Under the pieces are notes generated by a model that was not told where the DNA came from, ran no database searches, and was given only the letters and a program-made list of their open reading frames with translations. DNA of 64,000 nucleotides, taken from NCBI RefSeq assembly GCF_018390535.1, contig NZ_JAHBBW010000017.1:19235-83234 (forward strand), given 5' to 3'. The stretch is from Bacteroides propionicigenes (GTDB lineage Bacteria; Bacteroidota; Bacteroidia; Bacteroidales; Bacteroidaceae). The position numbers were made by a program, and so were the translations under genes. Each line of letters begins with the position of its first letter. Within the stretch, counting starts at the first letter, position 1. Positions 26,299 through 35,361 of this stretch are shown here, one piece after another.

Positions 26299-27618
26299 CT
26301 ATTCACCAATAGCAGTATACACAAATCCCTCCGTTTCAAGTTCTTCGCGATGGTAAATATTACGACCGTCCACTATGATATTTCCAGTCATAACTTTCTT
26401 CATCACATTCCACGAAGGTAAACGAAATTGTCGCCACTCAGTCATCAAAAGCATAGCATAAGCACCATCTACACAATCATAAATATTATCAGTATAAGTA
26501 ACAATATCACCTATTCGACGCTTGCATTCCGTCATAGCAATAGGATCAAAAACACGAACCTTTGCACCTGCTTTCAACAATTTATCAATCACAACCAATG
26601 CCGGTGCTTCGCGCATATCATCCGTCTCGGGTTTAAAAGCCAAACCAAGTACTGCGATAATCTTACCCTGCAAGGTTTCACCTTTCGGCATCATCTTTTG
26701 CAATTTCTTAAATACAGTTTCTTTTTGACTTTCATTCACTTCTTCCACCGCTTCAATCACTCGCATACGATAACCATGATCTATACCAGTATGTACTAAG
26801 GCCTTTACATCTTTAGGAAAGCAAGAACCTCCATAGCCACAACCAGCATACAAGAACTTAGCCCCTATACGCGTATCTGTGCCTATTCCACGACGCACAT
26901 TATGTACATTTGCTCCCACCAGTTCACACAGATTCGCAATATCATTCATAAATGAAATGCGAGTGGCCAACATAGCATTGGCTGCATACTTTGTCATCTC
27001 AGCACTGGGAATATCCATAAAAATCACACGAAAATTCTGAAGTAAGAAAGGCTGATAAAGTTTCGTCATTACCTCTTCAGCACGCTTACTTTCAGTACCT
27101 ACAACCACACGATCCGGACTCATAAAATCTTTAATCGCAGCTCCCTCTTTCAAAAATTCAGGATTAGAAGCTACATCAAAAGGTATATTTATCCCACGCT
27201 TATCCAATTCCTCTTGAATAACAGCTTTTACTTTTTGTGCAGTACCTACCGGAACAGTAGATTTTGTTACTAAAATAGTATACTTATTAATATTTTGACC
27301 AAATTGTCGAGCTACAGCCAATACATATTTTAAATCAGCCGATCCATCTTCATCCGGTGGGGTACCGACAGCACTGAACACTATTTCTACCTCATCAAGT
27401 ACAGAAGTTAGATCAGTAGTAAACCTTAATCGCCCATATCCTACATTACGTTTCACCAATTCTTCTAATCCTGGTTCATAAATAGGCATCTCTCCCGCTT
27501 GAAGTTTTTCTATCTTCTTTTGGTCTATATCGACACAAGTCACTTTTGCACCCATTTCTGCAAAACAGGTACCCGACACCAAGCCCACATAACCAGTGCC
27601 GACAATTGCTATATTCAT
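26299..27618 (-). CDS. ugd: UDP-glucose 6-dehydrogenase-type enzyme
   Basis: The 439-residue protein has the NAD site GTGYVGLVSG at its N-terminus, SKSTVPVG-like VTKSTVPVGTAQKV, EFLKEGAA, and the catalytic Cys266 in GCGYGGSCFPKD. The domain order NAD-binding, central and C-terminal is that of UDP-glucose/GDP-mannose dehydrogenases. It oxidises the C6 of a sugar nucleotide to a uronic acid, so the capsule is probably acidic. UDP-glucose is the likeliest substrate because of length and motif, though UDP-GlcNAc or GDP-mannose cannot be ruled out. The 174-base gap downstream is AT-rich and empty. Confidence 0.92.
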   Translation of the reverse strand: MNIAIVGTGYVGLVSGTCFAEMGAKVTCVDIDQKKIEKLQAGEMPIYEPGLEELVKRNVGYGRLRFTTDLTSVLDEVEIVFSAVGTPPDEDGSADLKYVLAVARQFGQNINKYTILVTKSTVPVGTAQKVKAVIQEELDKRGINIPFDVASNPEFLKEGAAIKDFMSPDRVVVGTESKRAEEVMTKLYQPFLLQNFRVIFMDIPSAEMTKYAANAMLATRISFMNDIANLCELVGANVHNVRRGIGTDTRIGAKFLYAGCGYGGSCFPKDVKALVHTGIDHGYRMRVIEAVEEVNESQKETVFKKLQKMMPKGETLQGKIIAVLGLAFKPETDDMREAPALVVIDKLLKAGAKVRVFDPIAMTECKRRIGDIVTYTDNIYDCVDGAYAMLLMTEWRQFRLPSWNVMKKVMTGNIIVDGRNIYHREELETEGFVYTAIGE

Positions 27619-27792
27619 ATCTTATATATTGATAATATGTATAAAATCACAACATTTAGTTTATTAACTATTCTTATTCGCCTATCAATTAAAGATCTAT
27701 ATAATATTATCTTAATAGTATAAGTAAAAAGATATTTTATTAAAATCACAGAATCTCTGTTTTAGAGCCCTATTTTACATATAGCCAACTAA

Positions 27793-29061
27793 TCATTTAT
27801 CGAGTGCCATTACAAACAAAGAACGTTTTCCCGTTGTTGCAGAGTCAAAAGATACATACTGCCCTTGGGGAGAAACACGGGGATGCAGGTCACAAGCAAT
27901 ATGCCTGAACACATCTCTAGTTTGAAATTGCTTAGGAGAATATATACTTGCTATCAGTTCAACCACATTGTTACAGATATTCACTTTGTATAGTTTTGTC
28001 ATTCTATATTTATCAGGATAAGTATCCGTTATAAATATGCTGTCGGAAATGAACGTTTGGTGTCCATCCGAATTAAGCATATTTTCTGCAATAATTTTAT
28101 AATCATCCAAAGTATTCAAATTATACAATACATGACAATTTTTGCCATTTAATATACAAGATGCAATAATTTCATTTTTATAATTCCAAACATAATGTGA
28201 ACCAGATTCTTGAGTTGGCAGGACAATATAGACAGAGCTTTGTAGATCATAAACTACAATAAAGGTTTTATGTAAATCTTTGCCTTCACTCCCAATTGGT
28301 ACACATCTATATAAGAAAGATATATAATTACCATCTTTTGAAAACTCAGTATGAGTCACAAAATGAGAATAACTTTCTAAATATCTACTACCTACTTTCA
28401 TAGCCAATTCGTATAACGATACAAGTATTTTCTTTTCCCCTGATTTTAAATCTACTAAAAAAAGACCATCATCCTTTGGATAAGCTTCAAGTGTATCACT
28501 ATTAAAAACAGAATACCCATATCCAGGCATACAACGATTTAATCGTTCATAACAAAATGAAGTCGCGAATGATTCAGTCTCTGAATTATATATAGAATCA
28601 ATAGGATAATTAATACATCTTGATTCTCCTGTAGAAAGAGAGGTAATTTCTGCAACAAGTTTACCTTCCTTCTCTGTATTATATATAATATGTTCACTAT
28701 CTAACCATTGAAGCCGACACCCTTTATGGTAATTCCAAGTTGTAGTTTCAGTTATCTTATGAAAATCTCCTAATTTCCCATTTTTAAAATCAATATAACC
28801 AATTTCCATTTTGTCTCCAATATTAGGCATATATAAATCAAATGGAAGCTTGTGTGCTAGAATCATTGTTTCATCTTCATTAAAAGGAGATATATCATGA
28901 AAACCAAAAAAGAAGCCCTCTTTATAAGAGTAATCTCCAGAAAACATATTCTTTTTTCTAGGTAGCAAATCAAAAAATCCTTGATACAAAATCTTTATAA
29001 TCTTTTTTATTAACGGATACTTTCTAACAAGACCATAAACAAATACTTCTACCTTATTCAT
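27793..29061 (-). CDS. Predicted beta-propeller protein of the capsule locus
   Basis: The 422-residue protein has no signal peptide. After a basic start it shows repeated four-strand blade patterns: FGFHDISPFNEDETMIL, HKGCRLQWLDSEHIIYNTEK, HTEFSKDGNYISFLYR and HPRVSPQGQYVSFDSATTGK, each with a Ser-Pro-x-(D/N)-G/E-type turn as in WD40-like propellers. It overlaps the upstream glycosyltransferase by eight bases, so the two are translationally coupled. Its function is not known. A cytoplasmic scaffold or an uncommon transferase are possibilities, but no catalytic motif can be named. Confidence 0.7.
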   Translation of the reverse strand: MNKVEVFVYGLVRKYPLIKKIIKILYQGFFDLLPRKKNMFSGDYSYKEGFFFGFHDISPFNEDETMILAHKLPFDLYMPNIGDKMEIGYIDFKNGKLGDFHKITETTTWNYHKGCRLQWLDSEHIIYNTEKEGKLVAEITSLSTGESRCINYPIDSIYNSETESFATSFCYERLNRCMPGYGYSVFNSDTLEAYPKDDGLFLVDLKSGEKKILVSLYELAMKVGSRYLESYSHFVTHTEFSKDGNYISFLYRCVPIGSEGKDLHKTFIVVYDLQSSVYIVLPTQESGSHYVWNYKNEIIASCILNGKNCHVLYNLNTLDDYKIIAENMLNSDGHQTFISDSIFITDTYPDKYRMTKLYKVNICNNVVELIASIYSPKQFQTRDVFRHIACDLHPRVSPQGQYVSFDSATTGKRSLFVMALDK

Positions 29062-29857
29062 AAAATGTTTTTATTAAATATTCTATTGCTTCCCTATTAC
29101 ATTTATAATAAAACTTCTTTTTCATCTTACTTGTAGACACATGTTCATTATCAAATACTCTTAGCTGTGGATAATAACATACTTTCATTCCAATATTTTT
29201 AATAAGTTCAGCTAAGTATATTTCCTCACCAAATAAAAATATTGGATATACTATTTCTTCATATTTAGAAATAAAATTTTTAGTTAATATCATAAATGAA
29301 CCATGACCAGCATAAATTTCTGTTCCCTGGCAAAATTCAACATTTGAAGATTTTCTCCTATATAATGTATTCATATATATCCAATCTAAAATTGGATATT
29401 TATAAAGCAATAATATTATATTGAGTCTTTTCTTTGTATATCGCTCTAATATTTTAGGATTTCGATCTCTTTTTTCCTCATTAGACCATATTCCATTCGC
29501 GATCCATGCAACATGACTATCAATGCTAAGCGTAGAAAACACCTTAAAAAAAGACACATCCATCATTATATCGACATTGGATATTATAAAATAGTCATAC
29601 TCTGTTAACACTATTTGTTCCTTCTTTATAGCATATGATACAGCTCCTAAATATCCCATATTTTTTCCTGTAAATACATAATGTATATCTAATGCCTCAG
29701 AAAAACAAGATAACTCTAATGGAATATTAGAATTATCTGCAATTATTATTTTTAGAGAAATATTATTTACTTCACCCAAAGATTTCCCTACAGAAGACAA
29801 ATAGTCCATCAATGCTTCTTCTGCATTGTAGTTAATAGCAAGTAAAAGAATATTCAT
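29054..29857 (-). CDS. Family 2-type glycosyltransferase
   Basis: The 267-residue protein begins MNILLLAINYNAEEALMDYL and has IIIADNSN and the NMGYLGAVSYAI segment of GT2 enzymes, with a metal-binding NVDIMM in place of the usual DXD. FLFGEEIYLAELI carries the likely catalytic acidic pair. Codon use is AT-rich, as in the neighbours. Its 3' end overlaps the next gene. The sugar and linkage are unknown. Confidence 0.8.
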   Translation of the reverse strand: MNILLLAINYNAEEALMDYLSSVGKSLGEVNNISLKIIIADNSNIPLELSCFSEALDIHYVFTGKNMGYLGAVSYAIKKEQIVLTEYDYFIISNVDIMMDVSFFKVFSTLSIDSHVAWIANGIWSNEEKRDRNPKILERYTKKRLNIILLLYKYPILDWIYMNTLYRRKSSNVEFCQGTEIYAGHGSFMILTKNFISKYEEIVYPIFLFGEEIYLAELIKNIGMKVCYYPQLRVFDNEHVSTSKMKKKFYYKCNREAIEYLIKTFYE

Positions 29858-29883
29858 TATAGTATCGAATTAATATTAAATCT

Positions 29884-31113
29884 TTAACATTTTAGCATAT
29901 CAATATTTACTCCTATTAACCCAATATACAAAGGCCACATAAAATCATAAGATGACAAAAAAGGATTGGTAGCCTGGCCTATAAGAAAAATTATCAAACC
30001 TACATAATATGAATATAAAACTACATTATGGTTTTTCTTTACCACCTTTATTATAGAGTATAATATCAATATAATTCCAATATAGTAAATTATACACCCT
30101 ATAATTCCTAACGTAACTAAATCAAAAACATAGCCAAGTTCAAAGGAAGAACTAAGAGCGTATCTTGCAGGCTCATAGAGAATAGCACCCAAGCCATTAC
30201 CTAATAATGGAGCATTCATAAACTCCTTTAAGAGCATAGATAACTGTTTAAATTTAATAGGTTCCTCAACTGAATCAAAAGCACGTTCAAAACGTTCAAT
30301 ATATCCATCAAAAGAAACAAAGGAAAGTAATATCATACAGGTGATCCCTCCTATTACCAGCAAATATATTACAGATTTTAAGGTTCTTCTATAAGTTAAT
30401 TTACCTAACATTTTTCTATGAAATAAAGGGAAAAAAGGCGCTATCATACAAGTTAGCATATACATACGCCTGCCTGAAATTATTAAAACTACAAACGTTA
30501 ACAATAGTAATACCAGCAATAGTATACGAGGAAAACCTAAATTATAATTTGTCATTAAAAAGATAACAAGCATAGGGGTTGTAAAAACAAGGGCATTAAT
30601 ATATCCAGCTGTTAAATGGCTCTGATTGCTGTATATACTAAAAATCAAATCATCAGGATAAATCTCTATAAAAGAATATCCAAACCACTGGAATAGCATA
30701 TACAGCGAAATATAAATTACTATAAATATGTGTGAGTAAATCAAAATTTTAGCTAAATTCAAATACTCCTTTTCGTTGTCTACCAAAGATATATAAACAA
30801 GGTATACCACTGGCCAAAACAAATTAATAGGAACAACATTTAACACATAACCATTTGAATGTAAAATTCCTATAAAGATGCCATATACTCCTTTAATCCA
30901 AATTATAGATACTATAAGTAGAACTGGTTTTGAAATGTTAAATTTCTTACATATCACCCTGTAGACAAAGATACACAATAGTAAAATTATGAAAGGCAGT
31001 TTAGACAACATATAACAACCAGGGAAACAAACCATATAAAAAAACAGAGCTCCCCCAATAAATCTTTTCAACATTCCTATTGAAAATATATTCCGCTTAT
31101 AATACAAAGCCAT
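29884..31113 (-). CDS. O-antigen/capsule polymerase-like membrane protein (Wzy type)
   Basis: The 409-residue protein is highly hydrophobic, with about ten to eleven transmembrane segments and a large extracytoplasmic loop in the second half (DGYIERFERAFDSVEEP and PLLGNGLGAILYEP). Gly-Asn-Gly-Leu in this loop is typical of the Wzy/O-antigen ligase superfamily. As the only such protein in the operon, it is the likely polymerase of the repeat unit. The start overlaps the end of the upstream gene by 17 bases, so translation may be coupled; a second Met at residue 14 is an alternative. Confidence 0.82.
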   Translation of the reverse strand: MALYYKRNIFSIGMLKRFIGGALFFYMVCFPGCYMLSKLPFIILLLCIFVYRVICKKFNISKPVLLIVSIIWIKGVYGIFIGILHSNGYVLNVVPINLFWPVVYLVYISLVDNEKEYLNLAKILIYSHIFIVIYISLYMLFQWFGYSFIEIYPDDLIFSIYSNQSHLTAGYINALVFTTPMLVIFLMTNYNLGFPRILLLVLLLLTFVVLIISGRRMYMLTCMIAPFFPLFHRKMLGKLTYRRTLKSVIYLLVIGGITCMILLSFVSFDGYIERFERAFDSVEEPIKFKQLSMLLKEFMNAPLLGNGLGAILYEPARYALSSSFELGYVFDLVTLGIIGCIIYYIGIILILYSIIKVVKKNHNVVLYSYYVGLIIFLIGQATNPFLSSYDFMWPLYIGLIGVNIDMLKC

Positions 31114-31942
31114 CTACTAACCCTTTTAATGTTTTTTTAATTTTATCCCATTTATCATCATCAGCCAATAGCATAACAATCAAATCAATTCCACAAAAGA
31201 GACTCTTCTTAAAAATCCAAAGAGGTCTTTTAAATACGTACTTCTTAAATATATATATATGATTTCTCATTATATAATATCTTCTTGTTGCATTATGATT
31301 TGTTGTCTTTATATTGAAAAGTCCCCACATAACAGATTTGTTTTGCGGATCTCCCAATTTATGCTGCAAAATAGGATTTTGGATACGTATAGTATCAAAA
31401 CCTGCAACTGAACACCGCAAAGCAAATTCAAAATCCACTCCATCTATAAACATTTTCTCATCATACCATCCCACTCTTTCAAAAACTCTTCCATTATGAA
31501 ACATGCCAGATGTAATTAAAGAACAAGTGCGTTTAAATTTCAAATTAGAATCTAATAAAAAGGGAACATTAGGAACATGTTTTGTAGATATTAAACCAAT
31601 ATTAGTTGCCAAGTCTTCAGGTAGAACTCTAAAAACTTCATTATAATAATATAAAAAATTACGAATAGGAATACTATCTTGATCAAATGTAAAAATCCAC
31701 TTATATCCTGAAGATAGTGCTCTTCTTATTCCAATATTAAGAGCATATGCAATTCCCATATTTTTTTTTAACAAGACAGTATCTACTATACAATGCTTTA
31801 GAAAAGATAAGTCACTAGAATTATTATCTACTACAATAATAAAACCGAATAATTCTATATGACGTTTAATTGCTTCTTCAAATAGAGAATCTGGATTAAA
31901 TGTCACAATAACAGCACATGAATTTTCTTTTGTTAAAATCAT
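31097..31942 (-). CDS. Family 2 glycosyltransferase, rhamnosyltransferase-like
   Basis: The 281-residue enzyme has a GT2 core with VIVTFNPDSLF, IVVDNNSSDLSFL, KNMGIAYALNIGI and the metal site FTFDQDSIP. MFIDGVDFEFALRC and LQHKLG near the C-terminus match the group of dTDP-rhamnosyltransferases. The donor is not shown, and no rhamnose biosynthesis genes occur in the window. The gene ends in overlap with the polymerase gene. Confidence 0.85.
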   Translation of the reverse strand: MILTKENSCAVIVTFNPDSLFEEAIKRHIELFGFIIVVDNNSSDLSFLKHCIVDTVLLKKNMGIAYALNIGIRRALSSGYKWIFTFDQDSIPIRNFLYYYNEVFRVLPEDLATNIGLISTKHVPNVPFLLDSNLKFKRTCSLITSGMFHNGRVFERVGWYDEKMFIDGVDFEFALRCSVAGFDTIRIQNPILQHKLGDPQNKSVMWGLFNIKTTNHNATRRYYIMRNHIYIFKKYVFKRPLWIFKKSLFCGIDLIVMLLADDDKWDKIKKTLKGLVDGFVL

Positions 31943-31972
31943 CCTTAAGAAACTATAAGATGTAATTACAAT

Positions 31973-33115
31973 TCAATTACTAATCATGTCAATAAGTATA
32001 TGTAAATCCTCTTTTTGTCTTTTTAATATCTTCTGATATTGTTCTTCACTTTTCAATTTATACCATTGATATCTTTCCTCTAAAAGTCTAATACGATAAA
32101 ATAAATCGTTTACATAAAAAGGAGAACAGTATAAAGCTGCATCGTCCAAAATTTCTGGCATAGAACAAACATTAGAAGAAATAACAGGCGTTCCATATTT
32201 CATAGCCTCAATGGGAGGATATCCAAAACCCTCAGTCAATGATGGATAAATCAAAGCCCATGCATGCATATATAAGTTTTCAATGTCAGATGTAGATACA
32301 TAGTTTAAGCCAATAATATCCTTATTTGATATATCTCTATTTTTTCCTGTTACCACTAGTAGCATATCAGGAAAAATTTCTTTTACTCTATTGAAACATT
32401 TCAATACAATATTAAAATTCTTGTTTTCTCTATTTGCATTTACAAATAATATATATTTTTTACCTGAAGCTAAAATCATATCTATTTTACTATTATCAAT
32501 AATATTCTTTCGGATATATTGTTTAGATGGTGGATATAAAATATTAATATGTTTCTTATTGCCTATTTTAGGAAAATAATATTTTATCGAGTTTGCTGTA
32601 TATTGAGATACGGTAATTATAGTAACATTATCTTGCAGCAAAAATGATTCTATTTTTTGATAACGACTTATGGTCCTACGCAATGTAGAATATTTTATGC
32701 GAGGAAACCAATAATCCACACTTAAACGTAAATAGTTCTTTAATGAGCATTGAGATAGAAAGTGTATTCTATTATCCAAAAACTCCATATCACCAATATC
32801 ATGCATTACGCAAACAATTCTACACTCTATATTTTCAAGATTATATGCTATATAACGTTGTATAATACCAACAAACAAGATATCAACCTCATAAAGTCTA
32901 ACATACTCTGAAATTGTATTTTTACTAATATCCAATAGCTGAATTTTTGTTCTAAGGTTCTCTAAGTCCTTATCCAAAAAAGAAAGTCTTGAATTAAATA
33001 GTCCAAATATAACATTGCCACTTTTAGATAGTAATTCATCAAGAACTTTTTTTACATATTCCCCTCCTCCGCTATGATATTTTTGGATAGATATAAGATC
33101 AAATAATATTTTCAT
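31973..33115 (-). CDS. Family 4 glycosyltransferase
   Basis: The 380-residue protein has a GT-B fold. The N-terminus is MKILFDLISIQKYHSGGGEYVKKVL; the donor-binding half has ILFVNANRENKNFNIVLKCF and the EX7E motif in EGFGYPPIE, followed by GTPVISSNV. It is AT-rich and its 5' end overlaps the stop of the WbsX-like gene by 17 bases. It adds one sugar to the lipid-linked repeat unit. Specificity is unknown. Confidence 0.88.
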   Translation of the reverse strand: MKILFDLISIQKYHSGGGEYVKKVLDELLSKSGNVIFGLFNSRLSFLDKDLENLRTKIQLLDISKNTISEYVRLYEVDILFVGIIQRYIAYNLENIECRIVCVMHDIGDMEFLDNRIHFLSQCSLKNYLRLSVDYWFPRIKYSTLRRTISRYQKIESFLLQDNVTIITVSQYTANSIKYYFPKIGNKKHINILYPPSKQYIRKNIIDNSKIDMILASGKKYILFVNANRENKNFNIVLKCFNRVKEIFPDMLLVVTGKNRDISNKDIIGLNYVSTSDIENLYMHAWALIYPSLTEGFGYPPIEAMKYGTPVISSNVCSMPEILDDAALYCSPFYVNDLFYRIRLLEERYQWYKLKSEEQYQKILKRQKEDLHILIDMISN

Positions 33116-34202
33116 CCTGTAGTACTTTTTTAGTCATTTCCAAATAAGCTCTTCCCCATTTTTGATCAGGTTCTAAATGAGCACCTTCTGCCCATTCATT
33201 CCATGCATTAATAAATAGCAAATTTTCATCCTTGCTATATGGAACAAAATTGCTGACAACAGATTTTAGCCACTTATAATAAAGAGTTGGAGTACTCCCT
33301 TTAAAAGCTAAAAAAAAGCCTTTTTTACGTGGAGCATTGTCCCAGGAAGGCATAACACAAGGGTATCGTTTATATGTAGGTTGAGATTGTTTACACATAA
33401 AGCGGACATACGATGGATAAGACAGAATAATTGGTAATAAATTCTGTTTTAAGTATCTTCTTGCCAATTTATTAATCATACGAGGAAGAATATTTCTGTT
33501 CTTCATATATGAATTGGAATTCATAGCATGCGGTTGAAACTCTATTGCAGCATCGAAACCTGCATCTAAATATTCCTCCCCACTAACCCCATAAGATTCA
33601 AATCTACAAATATATAATTCAATTCCTTCCTTTTTTGCTTCATCTCGCCATAACTTTAGCGTTGCAGAAACATCAGGAATTAATGTAGAACGATAGATCG
33701 CTATTACTGGTTTATTATCAATCCTTAAGTATCTTGGATCTTTAAAGACATTTAATAAATATGCAATATGATTTTTATCATCCTCCAAAGAATAATCCTG
33801 CTGTAACAATATATCATCAGGTTTATTGCTCCATCCTTTTGTCCAATTTTCATTAGCCCAACAAAACATAAATGGCAAATCGGGTTTTCCCGTTTTCAAA
33901 ATATCCTCCATAGGTTTCTCTAAAATACGCCTCCCATTAAACCAATAGTGATAATAACAGAAAGCTGAAATGCCATATTCTCGAGCCATTTTAGCTTGTA
34001 ATTCTTTAACCTCAGCCAATCTTAAATCATAAAACCCCAAATCAGCAGGAAGATGTGGCTGGTAATGCCCTAAAAAACGAGGGCGAGCTTTCGTTACATT
34101 TGTCCATTCTGTAAATCCCATTCCCCACCATTCATCATTCTCTGCAGTAGGATAAAATTGTGGTAAAAAAATAGCAATCGGACGTATCTTTTTATTCATC
34201 AT
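33099..34202 (-). CDS. WbsX-like / GH99-like protein of the capsule locus
   Basis: The 367-residue protein opens with RPIAIFLPQFYPTAENDEWW and GFTEWTNVTKARP and has FCYYHYWFNGRR, FMFCWANENWTKGW and INAWNEWAEGAHLEPD. These are the hallmarks of the WbsX/GH99-like family, which is common in polysaccharide loci. The GH99 relation points to a mannosyl-acting fold, and the family has been taken as transferases because of context, yet activity is rarely shown. No signal peptide is present, so it works in the cytoplasm. Confidence 0.88.
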   Translation of the reverse strand: MMNKKIRPIAIFLPQFYPTAENDEWWGMGFTEWTNVTKARPRFLGHYQPHLPADLGFYDLRLAEVKELQAKMAREYGISAFCYYHYWFNGRRILEKPMEDILKTGKPDLPFMFCWANENWTKGWSNKPDDILLQQDYSLEDDKNHIAYLLNVFKDPRYLRIDNKPVIAIYRSTLIPDVSATLKLWRDEAKKEGIELYICRFESYGVSGEEYLDAGFDAAIEFQPHAMNSNSYMKNRNILPRMINKLARRYLKQNLLPIILSYPSYVRFMCKQSQPTYKRYPCVMPSWDNAPRKKGFFLAFKGSTPTLYYKWLKSVVSNFVPYSKDENLLFINAWNEWAEGAHLEPDQKWGRAYLEMTKKVLQDENII

Positions 34203-34227
34203 CTTATATCTTTACAAGTATAGTATA

Positions 34228-35355
34228 TTAGAATTCTTCACACATATCTTCTACCAAATATGCACATACACATTTAGACTGTTGTATATTATCATACCTT
34301 TTCTGAAAAGTACAAGATATATTTTTTAATAACTCCTGAGAAGGTTTATTTTTCAGTATCTCCATTATCTTATCTTTTAATTGCATATAATTTAACGGGA
34401 AAGTATAATAATTTACTAATCCCATAGTGACTTCAGGTAAAGCTGCTGCTTCCGTACAAATTACCGGAGTACCACATATTGCTGCTTCAATAGGTGTGTA
34501 TCCAAAACCTTCATGCTGTGAAGGGGATACAAAAACTATGGCTTTCTTATATAACAAACTTAATTCCTCATCGGATAAATACCTTGAAATATGTATTACT
34601 CGATCTTGAATACCTAATTGTTTTATCAAAGGTACAATTTCCGCTACCCAATACGATGTCTTTTTACCGACTATCAATAAATCATTGGTAATGAAACTTT
34701 TAAGTTCATTAAATGCTAAAAGTAAGGTCTTTATATTCTTAAGTTCTGTCAAAGAATTTACATATAAAATATAATTAGGAGTAAGAGTTTCATCAATAGA
34801 CAAAGCCTTAGGAGCAACAATTACAGAGTTATAAATTACTCTGACTTTATTAAAATCTACTTTTTTGCAATATTTATAAATATCTTTTTTTGTATAATTT
34901 GAAATTGCTATAATTTTATCAGAAGTCAAGATCGCTTGCTTAAGTATCCACCATTGTTGCATTTTCTTTATTCCTTTATAAATTTTCATTGCTTGCAAAT
35001 CATGAATTGTCACAATTTTTCTTATCTTAACTTTTCCAGAAGATAAAATAGTAGGAAAAGGAACAAACACTCTATCAGCATTGGAGTTATTAACTAATTT
35101 GTGCCATCTACATCGATTAATCAATGTTGACAATTTAGAAAAATAACATAAAGAACACATATTTAAAATAATATAATCTAATTCAGGGTATATATTCCTA
35201 ATTGAATGTACATTATTAGTAGTAACAATAAAGCTAAAATGCTGCTTATTAGTCTCAGCCGAATCAATCCACCCTCGTATTAAGCGTATAGAATAAGTGT
35301 CTATTCCACTCCTAACATCTTCTCCAATATAAGTTAAGTCTACTAAAATTCTCAT
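34228..35355 (-). CDS. Family 4 glycosyltransferase
   Basis: The 375-residue GT-B enzyme starts MRILVDLTYIGEDVRSGIDTY and has the donor-site pattern ILYVNSLTELKNIKTLLLAF, VSPSQHEGFGYTPIE (EX7E motif) and CGTPVICTEAAALPEV. It resembles the transferase at 31973-33115 in its C-terminal half, so the two may be distant paralogues. It lies six bases after the flippase gene and is co-transcribed. Confidence 0.88.
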   Translation of the reverse strand: MRILVDLTYIGEDVRSGIDTYSIRLIRGWIDSAETNKQHFSFIVTTNNVHSIRNIYPELDYIILNMCSLCYFSKLSTLINRCRWHKLVNNSNADRVFVPFPTILSSGKVKIRKIVTIHDLQAMKIYKGIKKMQQWWILKQAILTSDKIIAISNYTKKDIYKYCKKVDFNKVRVIYNSVIVAPKALSIDETLTPNYILYVNSLTELKNIKTLLLAFNELKSFITNDLLIVGKKTSYWVAEIVPLIKQLGIQDRVIHISRYLSDEELSLLYKKAIVFVSPSQHEGFGYTPIEAAICGTPVICTEAAALPEVTMGLVNYYTFPLNYMQLKDKIMEILKNKPSQELLKNISCTFQKRYDNIQQSKCVCAYLVEDMCEEF

Positions 35356-35361
35356 AGATTA

